Source: Actinomycetes bacterium
GTDB lineage: Bacteria > Actinomycetota > Actinomycetes > Propionibacteriales > Propionibacteriaceae
NCBI GenBank assembly: GCA_021803025.1
Contig: JAJZQV010000022.1
Span: forward strand, 1 to 35,905
Length of the DNA stretch: 35,905 bases
Direction: 5' to 3'
A program made the translations under genes and the position numbers. Under the pieces are notes generated by a model that ran no database searches, was not told where the DNA came from, and worked only from the letters and a program-made list of their open reading frames with translations. Shown in pieces: positions 26,146 to 34,245 of the stretch (position 1 is its first letter; every line of letters starts with the position of its first letter).

Positions 26146-26303
26146 GTCCTGAGGTCCGTTCTGTGCCAGGGAGTGACACATGCGAACCTAAGCCGGACCC
26201 GGCGAGAGGTCGTTGAGTGTGAAACCTTCCTCATCGTGAGGGGAGTCGCTGCCCGACCTCGCCCACGGTGAGCATCAGGCCTTGTGGCCCGCGGATCATG
26301 ACG

Positions 26304-27131
26304 TCAGACGGGCGACCCCAGCCGCGTGACGACCGCGTCGAGCATCTCCTCGGTGAGCCGGCCGGTGAACGTGTTCTGCTGGGAGACGTGGTAGCTGCCC
26401 ACCATCCGCACGTCGCCCTGCGGGGTCCGCAGCAGCGTCTCCGCGCCGTGACCGAACCGAGGGGCTGGAGCGTCGGCTCCCCACCCGAGCCGCTTGGCCG
26501 CCCGGAGCGTCCCGGACCAAGCGATGCCCCCGAGCGCGAGGATCGACCGGAGCGGCAGCGCGAGCTCGAGATCCCGGTCGAACCACCCGCCGCACGTCGC
26601 GAGCTCCATCGGCGTCGGCGTGTTCGCCGGCGGGGCGCAGTGGGTCGACGGCACGATCCGTACCCGGGACAGCCTCAGCCCATCCCCGGCAGCGACCGAC
26701 GACGGCTGCGACGCGTACCCCGCGCGGTGCAGCGCCGCGTAGAGCCAGTCGCCGGACCGGTCCCCGGTGAACATCCGGCCGGTACGGTTCGCGCCGTGCG
26801 CCGCCGGTGCGAGCCCGATGACGAGGATCTCGGGATGCGGGTCTCCGAAGCTGGGCGACGGCCGACCCCAGTACGGCTGGCCGGCGTACGCCGTGCGCTT
26901 CGTCACCGCCACCTCCTCGCGCCACGCAACGAGCCGGGGGCACGCCCGGCACACGCTGACGTAGGCGTCGAGTGCCGGCAGGTCCCGCGCGCCGGCCGCG
27001 AGCCGTCGCACGTCTCCGGCGTCACCGGCAACGGGCGTGTCGGCTGTCGCGGGATCGTCGGGCCAGCCGGTGCCGGGCGGGACGGGCGAGTCGAACAGCT
27101 CACCGGTGACCGGGTGCGGAAGCTGCTGCAT
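26304..27131 (-). CDS. Uracil-DNA glycosylase, family 5 (UdgB-like)
   Basis: 275 aa from ATG at 27131. Motif 1 [19 protein letters not shown] (about 106-124) is the family-5 form, lacking the polar active-site residue of family 1/4, and the C-terminal motif includes [13 protein letters not shown]. Four cysteines (C61, C64, C165, C180; [10 protein letters not shown] and HCAPPAN...ATC) are placed as the ligands of the [4Fe-4S] cluster known in family 4/5 enzymes. Family-5 enzymes remove uracil and other deaminated bases from DNA. The gene is divergent from endonuclease IV with a 210-bp shared upstream region, placing glycosylase and AP endonuclease of base-excision repair side by side. Long upstream extension of the frame is antisense to nfo. 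Confidence 0.93.
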   Translation of the reverse strand: MQQLPHPVTGELFDSPVPPGTGWPDDPATADTPVAGDAGDVRRLAAGARDLPALDAYVSVCRACPRLVAWREEVAVTKRTAYAGQPYWGRPSPSFGDPHPEILVIGLAPAAHGANRTGRMFTGDRSGDWLYAALHRAGYASQPSSVAAGDGLRLSRVRIVPSTHCAPPANTPTPMELATCGGWFDRDLELALPLRSILALGGIAWSGTLRAAKRLGWGADAPAPRFGHGAETLLRTPQGDVRMVGSYHVSQQNTFTGRLTEEMLDAVVTRLGSPV

Positions 27132-27341
27132 GGCCCCATTCTCTCTGCAGCCTCCCCGCGAGATTCTCACCCTGACCTCCCCGGCGAAGGCCCGGGTGGC
27201 GACGGAGCCGACACAAGATCCGCTTTTTCGTACCTCAGCCGGTGTACGAGTGCGTATAGCGCCCGGTGAGGGGCATCTGCGGTACGAAACGGCGGCTCTC
27301 GCCCGGGACCCGCTGTCGGCGCCGCGCCGTACAGTCGGGCC

Positions 27342-28139
27342 ATGACCGTCAGCTTCGGAGCCCATGTCGACCAGGACGACCCTGTCGCCGCCGCGATGGC
27401 CCTCGGCGCGAGCCTCTCGCAGTTCTTCCTCGGCGACCCGCAGGGCTGGAAGGCCCCCACGGTGGGGTACGCGGCCGGGGCAGAGGCGCTCAAGGCCGCC
27501 GCGGCCGCCGCCGGGATCGACCTGTACGTCCACGCCCCATACGTGCTCAACGTCGCGACGACCAACAACCGGGTGCGGATCCCCAGCCGCCAGCTGCTGC
27601 AGAAGCAGATCACGCTGGCCACGGCGATCGGCGCCAAGGGCATCATCGTGCACGGCGGCCACGTCGGGAACGAGGACGACCTCGCGATCGGGTTCGACAA
27701 CTGGCGCAAGTGCATCGACGGTCTCGACATCACGCTGCCGCTGCTCATCGAGAACACGGCGGGCGGCACGGGCGCCGTGGCCCGCCAGCTCGAGCGCATC
27801 GACCAGCTGTGGTCGACGATCGCCTCCGCCTCGGGCGTCGAGCACGTGGGCTTCTGCCTGGACACGTGCCACGCGCACGCGGGAGGCATCGAGCTCGCCG
27901 GCCTCGTCGACAAGGTGAAGGCGATCACGGGACGCATCGACCTCGTCCACGCCAACGACTCGCGGGACGCCTTCGACTCCGGCGCCGACCGCCATGCCGA
28001 CCTCGGCACCGGGCTGTGCGACCCGGAGGGACTGGCGGAGGTGATCGGTACGGCCGGCGCCCCCATCGTCTTCGAGACCCCGGGGGCCAAGCAGGGCCAT
28101 GCGGGAGACATCCGCTGGGTCGCCGAGAACGTGCGCTGA
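27342..28139 (+). CDS. nfo: Deoxyribonuclease IV (AP endonuclease)
   Basis: 265 aa from ATG, xylose-isomerase-like TIM barrel with three zinc ions. Metal-ligand motifs in order are [41 protein letters not shown] with the following DRHADLGTG, and FETPG. It cleaves the phosphodiester bond 5' to abasic sites left by DNA glycosylases. It is somewhat shorter than E. coli Nfo (285 aa), as in other Actinobacteria. The adjacent P-loop gene starts one base past its stop, so the two form an operon, and the divergent gene is a uracil-DNA glycosylase. Confidence 0.96.
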   Translation: MTVSFGAHVDQDDPVAAAMALGASLSQFFLGDPQGWKAPTVGYAAGAEALKAAAAAAGIDLYVHAPYVLNVATTNNRVRIPSRQLLQKQITLATAIGAKGIIVHGGHVGNEDDLAIGFDNWRKCIDGLDITLPLLIENTAGGTGAVARQLERIDQLWSTIASASGVEHVGFCLDTCHAHAGGIELAGLVDKVKAITGRIDLVHANDSRDAFDSGADRHADLGTGLCDPEGLAEVIGTAGAPIVFETPGAKQGHAGDIRWVAENVR

Positions 28140-28140
28140 C

Positions 28141-28686
28141 GTGGCGGACCTGCTGTTCCTCACCGGCGCCCCCGGCAGCGGGAAGTCCACTCTGGCAAGG
28201 CGCTTCGTCGACGACCGCCCGCTCTCGCTGCTCCTGGACATCGACACCCTGCGCAGCCACCTGGGCGCGTGGCGCGACGACCCGGGCGCGGCAGGCCTCG
28301 CCGCGCGGCAGATCGCACGCGAGATGGCCCGAGTCCACCTCGGCTCCGGGCACGACGTGGTCGTGCCCCAGTTCGTCGCCCGCACCGAGCTCGTCGACCA
28401 GCTCCGCGAGGTCGCGGCGGAGACGGGGAGCAGGTTCCTCCTCGCCGTGCTGGTGAGCAGCCCGGAGGAGGCGGCGGAGCGGTTCGCGGCCCGCGCCGGC
28501 TCGCCCGAGAACAACCACCGCGACGCCGCCGAGCTGCAGCGTACGGTCTGGACGACGCCGGTCGAGGAGTCCTACCGCGCGATGCTCGCGATGCTCGAGG
28601 GCTACGACGACGTCCGCCACGTCACCTCGGTCCCCGGCGACGTCGACGGCACGTACGCAGAGCTCGTTCGCCGGCTCCAGGAGTGA
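28141..28686 (+). CDS. P-loop kinase-like NTPase (AAA_33 type)
   Basis: 181 aa from GTG, starting one base after the nfo stop. A Walker A motif GAPGSGKST is at residues 9-17. A short [17 protein letters not shown] and following helical segment resemble small AAA_33/zeta-toxin/ chloramphenicol-phosphotransferase-like kinases. An arginine-containing lid ([20 protein letters not shown]) is visible. The phosphoacceptor is unknown. Operon position with endonuclease IV suggests a nucleic-acid-end or nucleotide-related substrate, but that is only inference; a small-molecule kinase is equally possible. Confidence 0.75.
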   Translation: MADLLFLTGAPGSGKSTLARRFVDDRPLSLLLDIDTLRSHLGAWRDDPGAAGLAARQIAREMARVHLGSGHDVVVPQFVARTELVDQLREVAAETGSRFLLAVLVSSPEEAAERFAARAGSPENNHRDAAELQRTVWTTPVEESYRAMLAMLEGYDDVRHVTSVPGDVDGTYAELVRRLQE

Positions 28687-28720
28687 AGCCGACGACGACG
28701 GCCCGCGCCAGGACGGTTGC

Positions 28721-29269
28721 TCAGGCCAGCTTGCCCAGCGCGATCGCCGCGTGCAGGAGGCAGGCGATCGTCTCGCCGTCGGTGATCCGTCCCGCCGAGA
28801 CCATGGCCATGACCTCGGGCCAGGGAACCCAGCGCGCCGCGCTGATCCCCTCGACGGCGGCGCCATGGCCGTCCGTCAGGCGGGTCACGTCCTGTGCGAG
28901 ATAGACGTGCTCGGGGGCTCGGCACACGCCGTTGAGCGCTCCCATCGTGCCGATGAGCCGCCACCTCGCCGCGACGTAGCCGGTCTCCTCGTACAGCTCG
29001 CGCTGGGCCGCGACCAGGAGATCCTCGCCGTCGCTCCCTCCGGCCGGCACCTCGACGGACGGACCCACGGTGTGCCTGTCGATCGTCTCGAGCAGCACCT
29101 CGCCGTCGGCGTTCACGGCCACGACGAAGACCGCCGGATGCCTCAGCTCCACGACCCCGTACAGGCCAGCCGACCCGGACGGGGTGACGACCTCGTCCTC
29201 GACGACCCTGATCCAGAGGTTCTCGTACGCGACCCTGCTCGACGTCACCTGCCACACGGGAGGCGACAC
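28721..29269 (-). CDS. Nudix hydrolase (ADP-ribose pyrophosphatase-like)
   Basis: 182 aa from GTG at 29269. The Nudix region PAGGSDGEDLLVAAQREL YEETGY has the essential catalytic E/R/E positions (E-X7-REL-X-EE-X-G), but the first loop is one residue shorter than the usual GX5E spacing, as in some ADP-ribose pyrophosphatase-like proteins. The upstream beta-sheet blocks (VTSSRVAYENLWIRVVEDEV, GLYGVVELRHPAVFVVAV) are typical of that subfamily. It hydrolyses an unknown nucleoside-diphosphate derivative. It is convergent with the P-loop gene (34 bp apart) and divergent from the permease remnant. Confidence 0.82.
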   Translation of the reverse strand: MSPPVWQVTSSRVAYENLWIRVVEDEVVTPSGSAGLYGVVELRHPAVFVVAVNADGEVLLETIDRHTVGPSVEVPAGGSDGEDLLVAAQRELYEETGYVAARWRLIGTMGALNGVCRAPEHVYLAQDVTRLTDGHGAAVEGISAARWVPWPEVMAMVSAGRITDGETIACLLHAAIALGKLA

Positions 29270-29376
29270 TACGCCCGTCTCGACCCCCAGACCGCCGTCG
29301 GGCGAGCACCGTCCGTGTCCTACGTTCGTCGGGTTCCCCGGCCGCTCGGAGGCGGCCCCCTCACCGGAGAAGGTCC

Positions 29377-29640
29377 ATGAGCCTGTTGCGCACGAAGTCG
29401 ATCGAGCAGTCGATCGCCGACACCGACGAGCGGCCCGACCTCAAGCGCGCGTTCACCGTGCCGTTCTCCCCTGTCCTGCCGATCGTGTCGGCCGCGATCT
29501 GCGCGTACCTCATGCTCAATCTGTCGGTCGAGACGTGGCTCCGGTTCCTCATCTGGCTCGTCATCGGGTTCGTGATCTTCTTCACCTACTCGCGGTCGCG
29601 GTCCCGCCTGGCCAGGCGGCCGGTCATGGTCGAGAGATAG
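29377..29640 (+). pseudogene. Amino-acid permease (APC) with large internal deletion
   Basis: An 87-codon open frame with a good ribosome-binding site (GGAGAAGG) encodes MSLLRTKSIEQSIADTDE, the typical N-terminus of cationic amino-acid APC permeases. This is joined directly to a C-terminal permease tail: DLKRAFTVPFSPVLPIVSAA followed by two membrane segments (about 32-50 and 52-70) and a basic end. In intact family members (about 480-500 aa, 12 or more membrane segments) these two pieces are separated by roughly 400 residues, all of which are missing, while frame and start are kept. I read it as an in-frame internal deletion. A two-helix peptide could still be made. The alternative is that it is a genuine small membrane protein using AA_permease_C-like sequence. 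Confidence 0.7.
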
Positions 29641-29730
29641 ACCGCGGGGGCTCCGAAACGATTCAGTCCGGCCTCCCTCGGCGTCTCCCCGGGGTGAGGT
29701 CCGTTCCCTGGAAGGGCTACTGTCACCCTC

Positions 29731-31821
29731 ATGGCGAAGAGCATCTACGTGATGTCGCCGGAGGGCCTGGTCGGCAAGTCGGCCATCGCCCTCGGTGTCA
29801 TCGAGGCCCTGGCCCGCGAGGTCTCCTCGGTCGGCGTGTTCCGTCCGATCATCCGCTCCGACGGGCGTGACGGCATCCTCGAGACCCTGGTCAGCCAGCC
29901 CGCCGTCAACGGGGTGTACGACCTGTCGTACGGCGTCGAGTACGCGGCCGTGCATCGCGACCCTGACGAGGCGCTGAGCGAGATCATCGCGAAGTACTCG
30001 GAGCTGCAGTCCCGGTACGACGCGATGGTGATCCTCGGCTCCGACTTCACCGACGTCCTCGGCAGCACGGAGTTCGCGTACAACGCGACGATCGCCGCGA
30101 ACCTCAACGCGCCCGTCCTGCTCGTCGTCCGGGGCAACGACAAGACGCCCGAGGGCGTCCGCCACCTCGTCGACAACGCACTCGACGAGCTGACGATGCA
30201 CCACTGCCAGGCCGTCGGCGTCGTCGCGTCGCGGATCGCCCCCGATGCCCTCGCCTCGTACCGCGAGGCGCTCGCCGGGATCGACCTGCCCCTCGTCACC
30301 GCCATCCCGGAGCACAAGGTCCTGCCTGCCCCGACCGTACGGACCCAGTTCCGCGCCGTCGGCGCGACGATGATCCGCGGCAACCAGCAGCTGCTCGACC
30401 GTGAGTCGCAAGGCGTGATCGTCTGCGGCATGACGCTGCCGAACGTCCTCGACCGGCTCTTCCCCGAGGCCACCGTGGTCACGGCCTCGGACCGCATCGA
30501 CCTCATCCCCGGCCTCCTGCTCGCCCACACCTCCGGCGCCTTCCCTCCCATGGCGGGGCTCGTCCTCGTCGGCGGCTACGACCTCCCGCCGAGCGTGCAG
30601 AAGCTCATCGACACGCTCGACTCCGACCTGCCCATTGCCACGACGACCGCCGGCACCTTCACGACGTCCGAGAAGCTCTTCGGCCTCGAGGGGTCTGTCA
30701 CCGACTCGGCGCGCAAGATCGAGATCGCGCGTGGCCTGTTCGGTGACAACGTCGACGCCGGCGCGCTCATCGAGGCCATGCACGTCTCGCACGCCGACGT
30801 CCGAACGCCCCTCATGTTCGAGTACCAGCTCATGCAGCGGGCCCGCGCCGACAAGCGCACGATCGTGCTGCCCGAGGGAACCGAGGACCGGATCCTGGAG
30901 TCGGCCGTCGTACTGCTGCGCCGCAACGTCGCCGACCTCATCCTGCTCGCGCCCGAGCACGTCGTGAACCAGCGCTCAGGCCACCTCGGCATCAACCTCG
31001 CCCGCGCCCGCTGCATCGACCCGGCAGACCCCGAGCTCCGCGAGAAGTTCGCCCAGGAGTACGCGAGGCTGCGCGCCAAGAAGGGCGTCACGATCGAGCA
31101 GGCGCGCGACAAGATGGCCGACCTCTCGTACTTCGGCACGATGATGGTCCACTTCGGCATGGCCGACGGGATGGTCTCGGGCTCGATCACGACGACCGCG
31201 AACACGATCCGGCCGTCACTGGAGTTCATCAAGACGAAGCCGGGGACCTCGATCATCTCGAGCTCGTTCCTCATGTGCCTTCCGGACCGCGTCCTCGTGT
31301 TCGGCGACTGCGCCGTGAACCCCGACCCGACCGCCGAGCAGCTCGCGGACATCGCGATCTCGTCGGCCCAGACGGCCGTGGCGTTCGGGATCGAGCCGCG
31401 GATCGCGATGCTCTCGTACAGCACGGGCTCCTCGGGCTCCGGCGCCGACGTCGACAAGGTGCGCGAGGCGACGCGCCTGGTCAAGGAGCGCGCCCCGGAG
31501 CTGCTCGTCGAGGGGCCGATCCAGTTCGACGCCGCGATGGACCCCAGCGTGGCCCGTACGAAGCTGCCCGACTCCCAGGTCGCGGGCCGGGCCACTGTCT
31601 TCGTGTTCCCCGACCTCAACACCGGCAACAACACGTACAAGGCTGTCCAGCGCACCGCGAACGCCGTCGCCATCGGCCCGGTGATGCAGGGCCTGAACCG
31701 GCCGGTCAACGACCTTTCGCGCGGCGCCACCGTGGACGACATCGTCAACACCGTCGCGATCACCGCGATCCAGGCCCAGGCCGTCCCGGCCGGCACCCCG
31801 TCCCCGTTCGCCGAGCAGTAA
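29731..31821 (+). CDS. pta: Phosphate acetyltransferase, long (DRTGG-containing) form
   Basis: 696 aa from ATG. It interconverts acetyl-CoA and acetyl phosphate. The N-terminal third (about 1-200) is the BioD/CobB-like P-loop-fold domain (SIYVMSPEGLVGKSAIALGVIEAL), a DRTGG-type regulatory domain follows (about 215-330), and the catalytic PTA_PTB domain occupies about 370-690 (RTIVLPEGTEDRILES, MADGMVSGSITTTANTIRPS, PDLNTGNNTYKAVQRTA). Domain layout matches E. coli-type Pta. It is followed 16 bp later by ackA, the usual pair. Confidence 0.97.
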   Translation: MAKSIYVMSPEGLVGKSAIALGVIEALAREVSSVGVFRPIIRSDGRDGILETLVSQPAVNGVYDLSYGVEYAAVHRDPDEALSEIIAKYSELQSRYDAMVILGSDFTDVLGSTEFAYNATIAANLNAPVLLVVRGNDKTPEGVRHLVDNALDELTMHHCQAVGVVASRIAPDALASYREALAGIDLPLVTAIPEHKVLPAPTVRTQFRAVGATMIRGNQQLLDRESQGVIVCGMTLPNVLDRLFPEATVVTASDRIDLIPGLLLAHTSGAFPPMAGLVLVGGYDLPPSVQKLIDTLDSDLPIATTTAGTFTTSEKLFGLEGSVTDSARKIEIARGLFGDNVDAGALIEAMHVSHADVRTPLMFEYQLMQRARADKRTIVLPEGTEDRILESAVVLLRRNVADLILLAPEHVVNQRSGHLGINLARARCIDPADPELREKFAQEYARLRAKKGVTIEQARDKMADLSYFGTMMVHFGMADGMVSGSITTTANTIRPSLEFIKTKPGTSIISSSFLMCLPDRVLVFGDCAVNPDPTAEQLADIAISSAQTAVAFGIEPRIAMLSYSTGSSGSGADVDKVREATRLVKERAPELLVEGPIQFDAAMDPSVARTKLPDSQVAGRATVFVFPDLNTGNNTYKAVQRTANAVAIGPVMQGLNRPVNDLSRGATVDDIVNTVAITAIQAQAVPAGTPSPFAEQ

Positions 31822-31837
31822 GAAGAAGGTTTCCACT

Positions 31838-33028
31838 GTGCCCACACCGATCCTCGTCCTGAACTGCGGTTCGAGCTCGATCAAGTACCAGGTCATCGAC
31901 GTCGACGACGAGTCCCGCCTCGCGAGCGGCCTGGTGCAGAAGATCGGGCTGCCCGACACGAGCCTGGAGCACACGAGCGACGGTGAGACGCACCGCCTCG
32001 ACCGGATGGTGGCCGACCACCAGCAGGCGCTGGAGCTCGTGGTGAGCGCGTTCGAGAGGTACGGCCCGGCACTGTCCGACGTCGTGGCCGTCGGCCACCG
32101 GGCCGTGCACGGCGGCGAGTTTTTCCGCGCCCCGGTGCGGATCGACGACGACGTCATCGCGAAGCTGCGCGAGCTCTCGCCGCTTGCGCCCCTGCACAAC
32201 CCGCCCGCCATCGACGGCATCGAGGCCGCCATGGCGAGCCTGCCCGACGTGCCCCACGTGGCCGTCTTCGACACTGCGTTCTTCTCGACGCTGCCGGCGG
32301 AGGCGTACACGTACGCGATCGACGCGGGCATCGCGAAGAAGTACGCGGTGCGCAAGTACGGCTTCCACGGGACGAGCCACAAGTACGTGTCCGAGCGGGT
32401 CGCCGAGCTCATCGAACGCCCGTACGACGAGGTCGACCAGATCGTCTGCCACCTCGGCAACGGCGCGTCGATCTCCGCGATCCGCGGCGGCGTCGCCGTG
32501 GACACCTCGATGGGGCTCACCCCGCTGCAGGGGCTCGTCATGGGCACCCGCTCCGGTGACGTGGACCCGGGCCTGCACGCCTATCTCTCCCGTGAGGCGG
32601 GCATGTCCGTCGGCGAGATCGACCGCCTCCTCAACTCCCGCTCGGGCATCGCCGGCCTCACCGGCGGCTCGAGCGACTTCCGCGACCTCGCGACGCGCAT
32701 CGAGGCGGGCGACGCGGCGGCCAAGCTCGCGTACGACGTGTACATCCACCGGCTCGTGAGCTACATCGGCTCGTACCTCGCCATCCTCGGCGGCATCGAC
32801 GCGATCACGTTCACCGCAGGCGTCGGGGAGAACGACGACGCGGTCCGGGAGTCCGTGTGCAACCGGCTCGCTCCGCTGGGCTTCCTGCTCGACGACGAGG
32901 CGAACAGGATCCGTTCCAAGGAGCCGCGCCGGATCAGCCAGCCCGACTCCCCCATCCAGATCCTCGTGGTCCCCACCAACGAGGAGCTCGCGATGGCGCG
33001 GGAGACCCACAAGCTCATCTCGGCCTGA
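31838..33028 (+). CDS. ackA: Acetate kinase
   Basis: 396 aa from GTG at 31838, with AAGAAGG upstream, 16 bp after pta. It converts acetyl phosphate and ADP to acetate and ATP, or the reverse, in the cytoplasm. ASKHA-fold signatures are VLNCGSSSIKYQ at the N-terminus (phosphate-1 loop), GHRAVHGGEFF, FDTAFFSTLP, CHLGNGASISAIRGG, and TAGVGENDDAVRE near the C-terminus. Length is standard (about 400). With pta it makes the overflow/assimilation route between acetyl-CoA and acetate. Confidence 0.97.
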   Translation: MPTPILVLNCGSSSIKYQVIDVDDESRLASGLVQKIGLPDTSLEHTSDGETHRLDRMVADHQQALELVVSAFERYGPALSDVVAVGHRAVHGGEFFRAPVRIDDDVIAKLRELSPLAPLHNPPAIDGIEAAMASLPDVPHVAVFDTAFFSTLPAEAYTYAIDAGIAKKYAVRKYGFHGTSHKYVSERVAELIERPYDEVDQIVCHLGNGASISAIRGGVAVDTSMGLTPLQGLVMGTRSGDVDPGLHAYLSREAGMSVGEIDRLLNSRSGIAGLTGGSSDFRDLATRIEAGDAAAKLAYDVYIHRLVSYIGSYLAILGGIDAITFTAGVGENDDAVRESVCNRLAPLGFLLDDEANRIRSKEPRRISQPDSPIQILVVPTNEELAMARETHKLISA

Positions 33029-33033
33029 CGTCA

Positions 33034-33061
33034 CGAGACGCCCCGGGCGAAGGCGTTCTCG
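33034..33061 (+). terminator. Weak hairpin after ackA
   Basis: CGAGACGCC and GGCGTTCTCG can pair with a single bulged base around a 9-nt loop, 6 bases past the ackA stop. There is no T-run. It precedes the larger palindromic element, so the two could act together as transcript end for pta-ackA. Confidence 0.35.
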
Positions 33062-33077
33062 GGTTGGGCGCGGCCTG

Positions 33078-33169
33078 TCGGTTCACCATGTTAAGTAGGT
33101 GAGTGGTCGGTTCTCATGGCGTACAGGCCATGTGAACATCCGAGTCACCCACTTAACGTGGTGAACCGA
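33078..33169. repeat. 92-bp nested palindromic element, copy 3
   Basis: Outer arms start TCGGTTCACCATGTTAAGT and end ACTTAACGTGGTGAACCGA, pairing on inward through AGGTGA/TCACCC with a G-T and an A-C position. The inner hairpin is GTTCTCATGGC / GCCATGTGAAC with one mismatch. It aligns without gaps to copies 1 and 2 (about 82% identical to copy 2 by hand count). It lies between convergent genes: ackA ends 49 bp to its left and the rhomboid-like gene ends 32 bp to its right. The outermost base pairs extend one step further (GTCGG...CCGAC). Confidence 0.88.
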
Positions 33170-33201
33170 CACCCCCCCGGACGGACCCACCCAGCACACC
33201 G

Positions 33202-34062
33202 TCAGCGGGCGCGACGCTGCTGACGCAGCTCCTCGAGACGTCGGCGCTCGCGCGCGGTGAGAGAGTCGAGCCCCTGAGCCATGATCTTGTCGAGGAGGGC
33301 GTCCATCTCCTCGTCCTCCCGGGCCGGCGGCTCGGGGACGATCCAGGGCCCCTGGACGACGTTGCTGGCGCCAGCCGGCGTGCGCGGCGGCGTGACCCTG
33401 CGACGGCGACGCCGTTCACCCCGCGTGTACGCGCGCCCCGGGATGAACCGGTAGCGGCTCAGCAGTCCGGCGACCTTGGCGACCGCCGCGGCGGCGAAGA
33501 GGCTGAGCACGAAGTGGAGCAGTCCGATCCAGTACCGGGCGCCGACGTACTGGAGCAGCGGCAGGATCACGATGACGAGGCCGAGCACCCACGCGGGGAT
33601 GCCGAAGAAGAACGGCATCCGCGGGTTCTCGGCGATGAAGATGAGGACGGTCATCATCGCGAGCGTGCCGAGGCCCCCCAGCTGCGGCGCGTCGACGCGG
33701 AACGCGAGGCCGAGCAGGACGGCGAGCACAGCACCAGAGAGGGTGATCCCGACGAGCATCCACCCGAAGCGGCCCTTGCCGAGCTCGCGCTCGAGCTGGC
33801 GGCCGGTGAACCAGAACACCACCGCGTTCCACAGCGTCCAGAAGCTGGTGTCGCTCGCCAGCGGCCAGGTGACGAGCTGCCAGACGAACCCGTGGAGGAC
33901 CAGGCCGGGCGACAGTGCCAGGTAGGAGATGACGGCGCTCGAGACCGCGGAGACGATCATCATGAGGATCGAGATGCCCGCGACGAAGTCGGTGGTCCCC
34001 ACGCCGTAGGACCTGATGTGGAACCAGGGCCTCTCCTGGTCCGATCCGGACAGCCAGCTCAC
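33202..34062 (-). CDS. Rhomboid-like membrane protein without catalytic motif
   Basis: 286 aa from GTG at 34062. Six or so hydrophobic segments cover about residues 25-205, in a rhomboid-like order: WLASDTSFWTLWNAVVFWFTGRQLE corresponds to the N-H region before TM3, and GGLGTLAMM lies where GxSG would normally be. No GxSG serine is present, so a catalytic serine is lacking. The soluble C-terminal tail ends in MDALLDKIMAQGLDSLTARE followed by an Arg-rich helix, the 'LDKI...G.dSLt..E' motif found behind rhomboid domains (DUF6576). It is probably an inactive rhomboid (pseudoprotease) acting by binding membrane proteins; this is inference. Long upstream extension is antisense to the SDR gene. Confidence 0.8.
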   Translation of the reverse strand: MSWLSGSDQERPWFHIRSYGVGTTDFVAGISILMMIVSAVSSAVISYLALSPGLVLHGFVWQLVTWPLASDTSFWTLWNAVVFWFTGRQLERELGKGRFGWMLVGITLSGAVLAVLLGLAFRVDAPQLGGLGTLAMMTVLIFIAENPRMPFFFGIPAWVLGLVIVILPLLQYVGARYWIGLLHFVLSLFAAAAVAKVAGLLSRYRFIPGRAYTRGERRRRRRVTPPRTPAGASNVVQGPWIVPEPPAREDEEMDALLDKIMAQGLDSLTARERRRLEELRQQRRAR

Positions 34063-34245
34063 GCGCACCACCGTACCCACCCGCGCCCACTGCGTCACAG
34101 GGGCGACGTCTCGTAGGTCGAGCAGCAGCTCGGGTTGTGCGTTCTCCACAAGCAGAAGCCGCCTGAATGCGGCGATACAACAAACCGGAAAGGCAGGGCG
34201 AGGGCGCTTCGACACCCGCTCGCGAAGTGTCGTAGCGTGACCGTC

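Noticed and set aside
6-33169. CRISPR array or REP cluster
   Set aside because: The three repeats are single copies 11-22 kb apart, with no spacers and no cas genes.
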